Assembly: GCF_003390335.1 (NCBI RefSeq)
Contig: NZ_QUOU01000001.1
Location: 744,001 to 808,000 of the forward strand
Reading direction: 5' to 3'
DNA: 64,000 bases
Origin: Thalassotalea euphylliae
GTDB lineage: Bacteria > Pseudomonadota > Gammaproteobacteria > Enterobacterales > Alteromonadaceae
In this document: positions 1 to 8,408 of the stretch, piece after piece
Position numbering within the stretch: position 1 is the first letter of the stretch
Layout of the letters: every line of letters starts with the position of its first letter
The notes under the pieces: model-generated
The model's database searches: none
What the model saw: only the letters and a program-made list of their open reading frames with translations
Told to the model about the DNA's origin: nothing
Program-made: the position numbers and the translations under genes

Positions 1-531
1 GCCTAAGCCAAATGGACTGCCGATAGCAACGGTGAAATCACCAACGCGCAATCTGTCTGAATCCGCCATTTTAATTTCGGTGAGGTTATCGTCTTCAACT
101 TGTAGTAAGGCGATATCGCTTTCTGCGTCAGAGCCAATTTTCTTCGCTTCTAGTTGGCGACCATCTTTTAGTGTCACTAAAATTTCGTCAGCTTCTTCGA
201 CAACGTGATTATTCGTGACGATATAGCCTTCGTCAGCATCGATAATGACGCCTGAACCTAAGCCTTGGAAAGGGCGCTCTTGCGGTTGCTGGTTGCGCCT
301 TGGGTTGCCAAAGAAAAATCGGAAAGCATCAGGCACCCGTTGATTCACTTCATGTGTACCCTTAACCGAAATACTCACTACCGCAGGCGTGGTACGCTCA
401 AGCATAGGTGCTAAGCTCGGCAGTGTTTGGCCTTCAACAACGATAGGGAGATTGGCGTAAGCCGGGCTTGAAGATAATGCTATTGAACCTGAAATTAGTG
501 CGGCGCTGATCACTAACGATAATTTTTTCAT
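1..531 (-). CDS. degQ: DegQ-family periplasmic serine protease, N-terminal part (runs off window)
   Basis: Periplasmic HtrA-type protease that degrades misfolded envelope proteins. The 177 visible residues start at an ATG on the minus strand and begin with a signal peptide ending near AYA-N (about residue 27). A Gly-rich LGSGVIID segment follows, then the catalytic His at about residue 109 (TNNHVV) and the catalytic Asp at about 139 (ESDIALL). The catalytic Ser and the PDZ domains lie beyond base 1. The zapG gene lies 79 bp upstream on the same strand and zapE diverges beyond it; this is the zapE/zapG/degQ neighbourhood known from Escherichia coli. DegP is the alternative. The neighbourhood and the short linker after the signal peptide favour DegQ. 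Confidence 0.93.
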   Translation of the reverse strand, partial: MKKLSLVISAALISGSIALSSSPAYANLPIVVEGQTLPSLAPMLERTTPAVVSISVKGTHEVNQRVPDAFRFFFGNPRRNQQPQERPFQGLGSGVIIDADEGYIVTNNHVVEEADEILVTLKDGRQLEAKKIGSDAESDIALLQVEDDNLTEIKMADSDRLRVGDFTVAIGSPFGLG

Positions 532-610
532 ACTTAAAAAAACTCCTTAACCAGAATTAAGTACATACCGATATACAGACTAAGACTTGCTGAGTTAGTT
601 CAAAATAACC

Positions 611-1066
611 TTATTCGGCATTTGTAACACTTTGTTTCTTATCATCAAATAGGCCACTAGGGTTACCTGAATAATCAAGCGGTGCTTCATTAGCCGTTTC
701 TTCGCTAAAATCAGGCTTCTTCTCGTGACGCAGTTTAACGGTTTGGGCCAGCTGCTCTTGGGTTTCTTGTGAGAAGAATGGCATTGTTTCACCGTCAGTA
801 GGGGTTGCGCGTTGTAATAGGGCGGTACTTTGCTCCATTTGCTTCATCGCTTTTTGACAAGTCACGTTCATTTGCTCTAATAATTTTGCTGAGTCGTCAA
901 GATGCTCGGCCACATCGTTTTGGTATTGCGTAAGTGCCGCTTCACCCTTGCTGACTTTTTCTGCCAGTGCTTTGTTTTCCTTGGCTGATGCCGATAAGTA
1001 ACGGCCGCCAACAAAGCCAATAACGATGCCAACTAACAAAAGTGCGATATCTATTACAACTGTCAT
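611..1066 (-). CDS. zapG: ZapG (YhcB, DUF1043) inner-membrane cell-envelope/division protein
   Basis: Small inner-membrane protein of the YhcB/DUF1043 family, linked in other gammaproteobacteria to coordination of envelope synthesis and division. The 151 residues have one N-terminal membrane helix (about 4-22, with IGFVGGRYL at its cytoplasmic edge) and then a long charged coiled-coil stretch to about residue 75. The C-terminal half is disordered-looking and ends DDKKQSVTNAE. Length and architecture fit the family. The gene points away from zapE and towards degQ, with 218 bp to zapE and 79 bp to degQ. Assignment rests on architecture and synteny. Confidence 0.9.
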   Translation of the reverse strand: MTVVIDIALLLVGIVIGFVGGRYLSASAKENKALAEKVSKGEAALTQYQNDVAEHLDDSAKLLEQMNVTCQKAMKQMEQSTALLQRATPTDGETMPFFSQETQEQLAQTVKLRHEKKPDFSEETANEAPLDYSGNPSGLFDDKKQSVTNAE

Positions 1067-1285
1067 ATCTAGGTTCCTCGTTGTATTCGTGTAGAAAATT
1101 AGTGAGAATATTCAACCATTAGCAATAACGTAAATATAGCGTTTAATGCTGGCCTAATATAGCGAATATGTTTGCTAATTTTTGTTTTTCAAGCGCGCGG
1201 CGTTTTTAACTCGAGAATATGTGAAAAATAAACGCTACTTGAACCAGTAAACGCCCCGAAAAGTAATAGCTGGAATTTATCCTTC

Positions 1286-2401
1286 ATGATTAACCTGACG
1301 CCACTGCAAAAATATCAACAAGACCTCACCCGTGAAGATTTTCAATACGACGAGGCACAAGAAAATGCAGTGAAACACCTCCAGCGTTTGTTCGATGATT
1401 TACAAAATAAACCCTTGCCTGTCACTGGCTTTAAAAAAGTCCTTAATCGCTGGAAGCGCGTGGTCGGTAAACAGCAGCAACACAAGGTTAGAGGTTTGTA
1501 TTTTTGGGGCGGGGTTGGTCGTGGTAAAACCTATTTAGTGGATACTTTTTACGACTGCTTGCCCTTTGAAAATAAAATGCGGGTGCACTTTCACCGTTTT
1601 ATGCACCGCGTTCACGAAGAAATGAAATCACTGGCTGGGCAATCTGATCCACTTAAAATTATTGCCAAGCGCTTCGCTAATGAAGCCTGCATTATTTGTT
1701 TTGATGAGTTTTTTGTCTCAGATATTACCGATGCGATGATCTTGGGAACCTTATTCCAAGAGCTTTTTGCGCATAACGTTGCACTTGTTGCGACTTCCAA
1801 CATTATCCCTGATGAACTGTATCGCAATGGTTTGCAACGGGCTCGCTTTTTACCTGCCATTAAGTTGATTAACGAGAATTGTGAAGTGGTGAATGTTGAC
1901 AGCGGCGTTGACTATCGCCTGCGTACCCTAGAACAAGCTGAAATTTATCATTACCCACTCGACGCGAAAGCAAGCAGCAATTTAGCGCAATACTTCCAGC
2001 AATTATCTGTTGAACCGGGTGAAAAAGCGCGAGTGATTGAAATTAATCACCGCGAGCTAAACACGATTGAGGAATCAGACGGTGTGGTGCATTTTGAGTT
2101 TAGTGAACTGTGTGAGAGTGCCCGCAGTCAAGCTGATTATATGGAGCTCAGTAAACTCTATCACACTGTGCTGATGGCTAATGTCACGCAAATGAACGTC
2201 GATTGTGATGATGCCGCACGCCGTTTTATCGCGTTGGTCGATGAGTTTTACGAGCGTAAAGTCAAATTGATTATTTCGGCTCAAGTGGCGATGGAACATC
2301 TATACAGTCACGGCGGTTTAGAGTTCGAGTTTAAACGCTGTTTAAGCCGCTTGCAGGAAATGCAATCACGCGATTATTTAGCGACGGAGCATTTGCCTTA
2401 A
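1286..2401 (+). CDS. zapE: ZapE (YhcM, AFG1-family) cell-division ATPase
   Basis: AFG1-like P-loop ATPase that associates with the Z-ring in E. coli and modulates FtsZ bundling. The 371 residues are the usual family length. Walker A is GGVGRGKT (about 75-82), preceded by RGLYFW. Walker B is IICFDEF (about 136-142), followed by the sensor stretch ALVATSNIIPDELY. The ATG is preceded by a weak purine-rich stretch, and no better in-frame start is visible. It is divergent from zapG, as in enteric bacteria. Nothing in the ORF looks damaged. Confidence 0.95.
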   Translation: MINLTPLQKYQQDLTREDFQYDEAQENAVKHLQRLFDDLQNKPLPVTGFKKVLNRWKRVVGKQQQHKVRGLYFWGGVGRGKTYLVDTFYDCLPFENKMRVHFHRFMHRVHEEMKSLAGQSDPLKIIAKRFANEACIICFDEFFVSDITDAMILGTLFQELFAHNVALVATSNIIPDELYRNGLQRARFLPAIKLINENCEVVNVDSGVDYRLRTLEQAEIYHYPLDAKASSNLAQYFQQLSVEPGEKARVIEINHRELNTIEESDGVVHFEFSELCESARSQADYMELSKLYHTVLMANVTQMNVDCDDAARRFIALVDEFYERKVKLIISAQVAMEHLYSHGGLEFEFKRCLSRLQEMQSRDYLATEHLP

Positions 2402-2426
2402 TAGTTATTGTTTGCGGCCATTAGCA

Positions 2427-4799
2427 TCAGCCCGCTTGCTGCGTCGTTGGTGCTAAGGGCAGCAACCGCGGCTGCATAAATTTCGCCAGTTGCGGCTCAG
2501 CAAGCGGTTTAGCGAAGTAATAACCTTGAAAAGCGTGACAGCCAAATTGAGTAAGTTGCGCGATGGCGTTGGTGTCTTCGATACCTTCGGCAATCACTTC
2601 CATGTGCAGTGCCTGGGCCATGTGAATAATAGCCTTGACCAAATTCTCAGCTTCGGGGGTTTTATCGCCTAACGCGGCAATAAAACACCGATCAATTTTT
2701 AATACGTCAATGCGCAAGTGTTGCAGCAGTGACAGCGACGAATAACCCGTCCCAAAGTCATCTAAATACACTTTTACGCCCATAGCGCTTAACTGCATCA
2801 AATGGGTTTGCACGAGCTGGTGATTGTTGATCAATGCCGATTCCGTTAGCTCGATAGCCAGTAATTTCGGGGGCAGTTGATAATGCGCAAGTTGCTTGGC
2901 GATCAGATCGACAATATCACTATCCGCCAATTGTAATGCCGATACATTAATACTGATGTAAGGGCAGTTGTTTTGCCCATAATAGTCGACGTGCTTAGCC
3001 AATTGGCGAATTGCTTTTTTGGCAATTAATGCACCAAACGCTTTTATCTTGTTAGTTTTCTCAATTAAAGGCACAAAATCCAATGGCATGACTAGCCCTT
3101 TACTTGGGTGCTGCCAACGAGCCAGTGCCTCAAAGCCCACTAATTGCTGAGTGCTGTTAAATATTGGTTGGTAATACAGCACAAATTGGTCGTCGCGAAT
3201 CGCTTGCTCTAAGTCGAACTCTAATCGGTGTAAATGCACCACATCATCGTACATTTTATGATGGAAAAAAATGACCTGACCACGGCCAGAATCTTTCGCT
3301 TGATACATCGCAATATCAGCATTTCGCAGGATATCTTCTGGGTTAAAGTCAGCATTGTTAATGGTTGTTGCGCCAATACTCGCGCCAATTGTGTAATGGT
3401 TGCTGTGTAATTCGTACGGTTTTTTCAATGCGTCAAGATAGCGCTGAGCCACTTCAGTGACTTGTTGTTGTGCTTGGATATTTTGTAATACAACCACAAA
3501 TTCATCACCACCAAAGCGAAATAGTAAGTCTTGTGAGCGGCTATTAGTGCGGATGCGCTTGGCAACCTGTTGCAGAATTTGATCGCCAACGATATGTCCC
3601 ATAGTGTCATTGATGCGCTTGAAGTGATCTAAATCGATAAAGAGTACGCTAAAAGATGTTGGACTGGTGGATGATTCGCTGCTATCGATACGCGCGCTCA
3701 AGTAATCAAACAGCGATTTTTTATTAAGCAGACCTGTGAGTTGATCGTGGGTTGCCTGAAACTTTAGCGAGGCCGTTTTTTCTTCCACTAGGGCGTTTGC
3801 CCATTTAATGCGATTAATATTGGTATACAGGTAGTAGCCCAAGCCACCTGTAATTAGCATAAGTAGTAAGGCCGCGAGATAGGCGTAGTAATTTTCTTTG
3901 TCGCTTAGATTTTGTTGACTAAACTTGAACAACCATTGTTGATTAGCAAATGGCACCGTCGCGGTTTCAGTGAAAATGGGGGCTGATTCAGCGCAATTGT
4001 TGGCCTTGTCACAGTGATTTAGCCATTGGGAGTCGTATAGGTTATTCAGGGTAATACCTTTATCACCCGCTACTTTATTGTGCATCGTCAGTACGAAGTT
4101 ATCTGACTGGGTCAAGTTTCCCCACAGGCTATCCACGAGCTGGTTGATCATCACGAGGCCAACAATAAAGCCCAAGTGCCTTTCCTTTTGCACAACAGGT
4201 ACAAACAAGCGTACACCCACTTCTCCTTGCTCTGTGGCGAAATGACTGGTGGTAATGCGATTCTCATTCACTGCCTGCTGCATATCATGGTTGAGTTGAC
4301 AGTCAGAGCTAAGATCTAAACCTAACTCATGCCCTAGTGTTGCTGCTGGTTCGGCATAAGCGATTGCAAAAATACCCGCAGATGAGCTGTTGTTACAGCG
4401 CTGTTTATTATTTACATGGTGAATGCGGTAGTCGAATATTCCTGAGCTTTGCATTTGTTGTTCAAAAGCTTTGATGCTCGTGTTAGGCACAAAGGGAGCC
4501 CACTGCACGCCCTGGATAACCGTACTGGCGAGTAACTCTTCATTGATCAATTGAGCAAACTGTGTACGGCTTAGTGCAGGGTAGACTTCGATCATTTGTT
4601 GGCTGGCGATTAGCACTTTCTCAATTGCAATAATCGCTTGCGATAACCCGGTGACTTTGTCGGTAAATTTGGCATGAAACTGATCAGCGAGTTGCTGGCG
4701 TTCATAATACTTGATCACTGCAAATGCTGAGCAAGCCATCACCACACCAATTACTAGTGTTAGCAGGATACTCTTGTAGTGATTAAGCAGTTTTAACAT
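2427..4799 (-). CDS. Membrane CHASE-GGDEF-EAL cyclic-di-GMP turnover protein
   Basis: Probable dual-domain enzyme of cyclic di-GMP signalling. The 790 residues run as follows: a membrane helix (about 12-28), a periplasmic CHASE-type sensor region (about 60-285), a second membrane helix (about 306-326), a GGDEF domain and an EAL domain. The GGDEF signature is intact (RFGGDEFVV) and has an RxxD product-inhibition site (RSQD) five residues before it. The EAL domain keeps FEALARW and DDFGTGYSS, so both synthesis and hydrolysis residues look plausible. It is transcribed away from an iron-binding-protein gene, and a Fur-like palindrome lies 93 bp upstream of the ATG, so iron control is possible. 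The ligand of the sensor cannot be read from the sequence. Confidence 0.93.
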   Translation of the reverse strand: MLKLLNHYKSILLTLVIGVVMACSAFAVIKYYERQQLADQFHAKFTDKVTGLSQAIIAIEKVLIASQQMIEVYPALSRTQFAQLINEELLASTVIQGVQWAPFVPNTSIKAFEQQMQSSGIFDYRIHHVNNKQRCNNSSSAGIFAIAYAEPAATLGHELGLDLSSDCQLNHDMQQAVNENRITTSHFATEQGEVGVRLFVPVVQKERHLGFIVGLVMINQLVDSLWGNLTQSDNFVLTMHNKVAGDKGITLNNLYDSQWLNHCDKANNCAESAPIFTETATVPFANQQWLFKFSQQNLSDKENYYAYLAALLLMLITGGLGYYLYTNINRIKWANALVEEKTASLKFQATHDQLTGLLNKKSLFDYLSARIDSSESSTSPTSFSVLFIDLDHFKRINDTMGHIVGDQILQQVAKRIRTNSRSQDLLFRFGGDEFVVVLQNIQAQQQVTEVAQRYLDALKKPYELHSNHYTIGASIGATTINNADFNPEDILRNADIAMYQAKDSGRGQVIFFHHKMYDDVVHLHRLEFDLEQAIRDDQFVLYYQPIFNSTQQLVGFEALARWQHPSKGLVMPLDFVPLIEKTNKIKAFGALIAKKAIRQLAKHVDYYGQNNCPYISINVSALQLADSDIVDLIAKQLAHYQLPPKLLAIELTESALINNHQLVQTHLMQLSAMGVKVYLDDFGTGYSSLSLLQHLRIDVLKIDRCFIAALGDKTPEAENLVKAIIHMAQALHMEVIAEGIEDTNAIAQLTQFGCHAFQGYYFAKPLAEPQLAKFMQPRLLPLAPTTQQAG

Positions 4800-5150
4800 A
4801 GGGGTTGCGGTATAGGTTAGCTGGAAGACAACGATAGGTTGTCACAGGACATCATGGTGAAAGGATAATAAGGTAATCAATACAGCTTGTAAATGATAAT
4901 AGTTATCATTAATATGCTTTGGTTTTTATTTAATCTACTGAACCTGAGCGTTGAGCAAAAAGTAGTAACCATTCACTTGTTTACATGGTTATAAAGTTTA
5001 TTTTTGATGTCGTCAGTTTTTTCAATAGCGCTAGTTGCCGCTGCGAAAACTGGCAGAAAAGAGCACAAGACAAAAGTACTTGTTTATTGAGGCTCCGATA
5101 CTAATGTTCCGTTACTCATGCTTAGGTTACGCAAGTTGGAAGTTGATTGT
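4800..5150. other. Divergent intergenic region between GGDEF-EAL gene and iron-binding gene
   Basis: A 351-bp gap between divergent start codons. Its one clear landmark is the Fur-like palindrome reported separately. The rest is AT-rich, and I see no additional ORF or hairpin terminator. The in-frame ATG at 5118 lies inside this gap but lacks a ribosome-binding site and would put charged residues in front of the signal peptide. Confidence 0.5.
4892..4910. promoter_or_regulatory. Putative Fur box (19-bp palindrome)
   Basis: The sequence AATGATAATAGTTATCATT is a perfect inverted repeat (8 bp, 3-bp centre, 8 bp) and resembles the Fur consensus of alternating GATAAT/ATTATC motifs. It lies between the divergent c-di-GMP gene (93 bp from its ATG) and the ferric-iron substrate-binding gene (240 bp from its ATG). 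Fur repression of the iron-uptake gene is the obvious reading. Control of the c-di-GMP gene is an inference from position. Confidence 0.65.
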
Positions 5151-6167
5151 ATGAAGTTATTGCTCACTGCAGTGCTAGCGTGGTCGCTAGTTGTTGTTAA
5201 AGCGCATGGCGAAGAGATCGAGTCGGTTAATGTCTATTCTTTTCGCGAAGCCAAATTAATTGCGCCGATTATCGAGCGCTTTTCTCAAGCCACGGGGATC
5301 AAAGTGAATGTCGTGAGTGGCAAAGCGGACAAATTATTAAACCGCCTAATCAAGGATGGTGATAACAGCTTTGCCGACGTGTTACTGACAACAAATGTTG
5401 CGCGTTTAGAAAAAGCGAAACAGCTTGGGCTGTTGCAGCCGATTGACTCGGTTTATCTTAAAACGCACGTCCCTGCACCGTTGCGAGACCGACAAGGTTA
5501 TTGGCATGGCCTGTCGATCAGGGCAAGAGCAATTTTCTATGCTAGGGATAAAGTTAACCCGGCATCCATCACTCGTTATCGAGACTTAACTGCTAGCCAA
5601 TGGCAAGGGCGTATTTGCACGCGCAAAGGCAGCCATATTTACAATCGATCAATGCTAGCAAGCTTTGTTGCTTTGCACGGCCAAGCGTCGGCGAAGCGTT
5701 GGACGCAAGGACTCGTGGCAAACTTGGCGATGCGCCCAACTGGGGGGGATCGCGATCAGTTGCGCAATATAAACAGCGGGAAATGTGATTTAGCCATCGC
5801 GAACAGTTATTACTACGGCATGATGTCACAGAGCGCGTCGCAGCAAGATCGTGAGGTGTATGCCAACCTCGGCGTTATCTGGCCAGAGCAAGCAGGTGCG
5901 GGAACACACGTTAATATCAGTGGTGCAGCAATTACTAGCGCCGCGAAAAACAAGCAAAATGCGCAAGCTTTTATTGAGTTTTTACTGACTGAGCAGGCAC
6001 AGGAAATGTATGCTGATATTAACCACGAACTGCCCATTCGACGTGATATTCAAGCCAGTGGTTTAGTCGGTTCATGGGGCGATTTCAAAGGTGACATTGA
6101 CTCTGTGCAACAGCTTTATTCACATTTAGCAGCCGCAGATAGCATTATTGCCGATACTAGTTGGTAG
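5151..6167 (+). CDS. Fe(3+) ABC transporter periplasmic substrate-binding protein (FbpA/FutA type)
   Basis: Periplasmic ferric-iron binding protein of the FbpA/IdiA/FutA class. I place the start at the ATG that gives a 338-residue protein beginning MKLLLTAVLAW, a clean signal peptide cleaved near AHG-E. An upstream in-frame ATG at 5118 adds 11 charged residues and is less likely. The mature N-terminus (ESVNVYSFREAKL) and the tyrosine cluster NSYYYGMM near residues 222-229, which in the family ligates iron, support the call. No permease or ATPase gene is adjacent, so the rest of the transporter must be elsewhere or the protein acts alone. A Fur-like palindrome lies upstream. Confidence 0.9.
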   Translation: MKLLLTAVLAWSLVVVKAHGEEIESVNVYSFREAKLIAPIIERFSQATGIKVNVVSGKADKLLNRLIKDGDNSFADVLLTTNVARLEKAKQLGLLQPIDSVYLKTHVPAPLRDRQGYWHGLSIRARAIFYARDKVNPASITRYRDLTASQWQGRICTRKGSHIYNRSMLASFVALHGQASAKRWTQGLVANLAMRPTGGDRDQLRNINSGKCDLAIANSYYYGMMSQSASQQDREVYANLGVIWPEQAGAGTHVNISGAAITSAAKNKQNAQAFIEFLLTEQAQEMYADINHELPIRRDIQASGLVGSWGDFKGDIDSVQQLYSHLAAADSIIADTSW

Positions 6168-6206
6168 GTGGCTACCTAGCTATTTACTGTGCTTTCAATA
6201 CATAAA

Positions 6207-6232
6207 AACTCACTCATTGGTATGAGTGAGTT
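6207..6232 (+). terminator. Hairpin downstream of the iron-binding gene
   Basis: AACTCACTCA and TGAGTGAGTT form a perfect 10-bp stem with a 6-nt loop, 40 bp after the stop codon. No strong T-tract follows, so termination is uncertain. Confidence 0.4.
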
Positions 6233-6377
6233 AGTTAGTGAATTCAATCACAGGAACTTATCTGCCTTCATTTCAGCGAGCAAGTCTTTGTTGAAAGTCA
6301 GTTTGTAAGTTTTCTTGTTAGCTTTTCTTTGTTTTATGTTTTTAGCTAGTCACTGCTTCACTATTCGCAGCCTTAGG

Positions 6378-6527
6378 TTATTCGTAGCTGCGTTCCATCC
6401 ACAGTAGCTGCAGCTTTAAATCCGCGATTTCTTGCTGCGCGTTGGCCAGTTGCTCAGCTAGTGATAGCTGCTCTGTTGATGTGTCTTCATTTGCATTGTT
6501 TAGCATAGCGTTGTCATTGTGTGCCAT
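6378..6527 (-). CDS. Small 49-residue acidic/helical protein, unknown
   Basis: A 49-codon ORF in an otherwise empty gap. It has a GAGG ribosome-binding site a few bases before the ATG. The protein begins MAHNDNAMLNN; from about residue 17 it is a heptad-like helix (TEQLSLAEQLANAQQEIADL) and it ends LLWMERSYE. It resembles short coiled-coil proteins such as SlyX in general style but is too short and lacks any motif I can name. The regular helical pattern and the Shine-Dalgarno site argue for a real gene. No function can be assigned. Confidence 0.5.
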   Translation of the reverse strand: MAHNDNAMLNNANEDTSTEQLSLAEQLANAQQEIADLKLQLLWMERSYE

Positions 6528-6722
6528 ATGAACCTCAGCTTGGTTATATTGTGTAAAGTTACCAGTGTTGTAAAGTTATCTGTGTTGAAAATAATAATGT
6601 AATTACATATCTAATATTACATGCGAGATTTCAGTTTGTCATGATGATTAATGGATAACGGTTATACCCAGAGAAAATAGCCTCATAAAACACTTGATTT
6701 TTTAGTTACGTACAGAGGTTTT

Positions 6723-7625
6723 TTAGCGCGTCAATGCGAGCTGGTTCGTTTGATAAAACTTGAGTAACTTTATTGTTTCTGACTCGTCGATAACCGGGAA
6801 ATCAGCGCGATTGCGATAGGTCTGATAAAGTTTCGAGAATATGGCAGAGTTGCTAATGCGATCTAAAGCTTTGGTTAAATCTCGGCCTGTACCATCCATG
6901 GTTAAGCAACATTTTGCGTATTGGGCAATAATCTCAACCAAGTTTTTCCCCTGCTTTTGCAAAGCGGTATCGGCTTCCATAAAATAGGCAGCTCCTGACC
7001 AATACACGCGCATGTACGCGCTTTTGCTGTGCATCTTGTCACTCACGCGAAATAGTGGCCCTCGTGCTTTGCTTGTATTGGCTTTACCACGACCAAACCC
7101 GGCGTTTATCCTCGCCAATGCTTGTTGCTCAGTTAACACCTTCGCCTGCATCATCGTAATATGTTGCACATAAGTGGCAAAACCTTCGCTTAGCCAAGTG
7201 TCGTGATCGTCTAGGAAGGGTAAGTAAAGGTGAGCGATTTCGTGATAAATGGTCCAGTCATCTTTGAGCGCGGTTAGCCCATAATAGGGCGAAATATGCA
7301 GTAAAATTGAGTTATCAATGCGATTAACTTGTCCCCAGGGGACGGGCTCTGAATGTTGACGACTGCGCTTAACGCGAAAATTTATGGTATTAAAGGGAAG
7401 TACACCAAAACTTTGCTGAGTGGCTTTTACTGCGAAATTCAACCAAGTATCTACCGTTTTTTGTTCGCTGGCACTAAAGCCCTCACCGTTTAGCCAGCGC
7501 ACGGGCTCGGCATGTACTGGTCTCGTCATTGCGCTGAGCATTAAACCACATAAAGACCAAAACCAAATGGCAATGATCAGCAAAGGTCGAAAATAGTCAC
7601 CTGACTTTGTCTTGGTCTTTGACAT
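6723..7625 (-). CDS. Putative secreted or membrane-anchored gluzincin-type metallopeptidase
   Basis: A 300-residue protein with an N-terminal hydrophobic segment (about 14-34) followed by HAE, either an uncleaved anchor or a signal peptide. The zinc-binding motif HEIAH is at about 128-132. A WLSEGFATY motif 15 residues later supplies the third ligand Glu (about 147), the arrangement seen in M1/MA-clan peptidases. Conserved preceding text (LLHISPYYG...DDWTIYHEIAH) fits a peptidase_MA-like fold. No substrate can be inferred. Downstream is the small ORF at 6378 and upstream, divergent, a GNAT acetyltransferase; neither suggests a pathway. Confidence 0.78.
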   Translation of the reverse strand: MSKTKTKSGDYFRPLLIIAIWFWSLCGLMLSAMTRPVHAEPVRWLNGEGFSASEQKTVDTWLNFAVKATQQSFGVLPFNTINFRVKRSRQHSEPVPWGQVNRIDNSILLHISPYYGLTALKDDWTIYHEIAHLYLPFLDDHDTWLSEGFATYVQHITMMQAKVLTEQQALARINAGFGRGKANTSKARGPLFRVSDKMHSKSAYMRVYWSGAAYFMEADTALQKQGKNLVEIIAQYAKCCLTMDGTGRDLTKALDRISNSAIFSKLYQTYRNRADFPVIDESETIKLLKFYQTNQLALTR

Positions 7626-7758
7626 TGCCTTGATTCCTTATCCTTATCACTGAGCCATGTATGACTTAACGATTTGAAGTGTTAGAGTTATTAGCCATGG
7701 TTAGCCGCTATTCGCATAGTGGCTGTTGTTATTTAATCAGTAGTCTTAGGAGCTTGTT

Positions 7759-8253
7759 TTGTCTAGCCCGATTATTCGCCCTGCAACGGCGGCAGATGCC
7801 GATGTCGTTTTATCATTAAATTTAGCATCGGTTGCGGTGTTAAGCCCGATGGATAGCGCAAGGCTTGAGTTACTCACTACGACGTCGGAATTATTTTGGA
7901 TTGCTGAATTAGACGGTCAAGTGGCGGCGTTCCTTTTAGCTTTTACTGATGGTAAGTGCTACGACAGCATTAATTATCGATGGTTTGCGCAGCGCTTTAA
8001 GGACTTTTTGTATATTGACCGAGTTGTTATTGGTGAGTCATTTCGCCGTATGGGTATCGCCAGTCAGTTTTATCAGGCAATAAAAGCATACGCTGGCAAA
8101 CATCAGCTGCATTGGCTGTGTGCGGAAATAGATTTAACGCCAGCAAACCCAGCTTCGCTTGCTTTTCATCAAGCGCAAGGTTTTATTGAAATTGGCCAAC
8201 AGCAGGTGGCTAGCGGTGAAAAATTGGTTTCATTAACGGCATGCCCGATTTAA
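7759..8253 (+). CDS. GNAT-family N-acetyltransferase
   Basis: Acetyl-CoA-dependent acyltransferase of the GNAT superfamily, 164 residues. The start is a TTG seven bases after a good AGGAG ribosome-binding site; no ATG is available at the right place. The conserved acetyl-CoA loop is visible as VVIGESFRRMGIASQFYQAI (about 93-112), and a following region (CAEIDLTPANPASLAFHQAQGF) is the typical GNAT motif B. Substrate is unknown; small molecules, amino acids or proteins are all possible. It stands alone, between a divergent peptidase gene and chrA. Confidence 0.85.
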   Translation: MSSPIIRPATAADADVVLSLNLASVAVLSPMDSARLELLTTTSELFWIAELDGQVAAFLLAFTDGKCYDSINYRWFAQRFKDFLYIDRVVIGESFRRMGIASQFYQAIKAYAGKHQLHWLCAEIDLTPANPASLAFHQAQGFIEIGQQQVASGEKLVSLTACPI

Positions 8254-8408
8254 TTTATCAGTTCACGCTGTGCAGACTGTTGCGCAAACTCCTTACTTGT
8301 CAGTATGTTCAGCTATGATAAAAAGCCTTCAGCCATGAGAAAATGCCTTGATCTGGTCGTAAGAACCTCCAATAGAAAAACCATAGCGTAATTAAGTAGA
8401 CAATTGTC

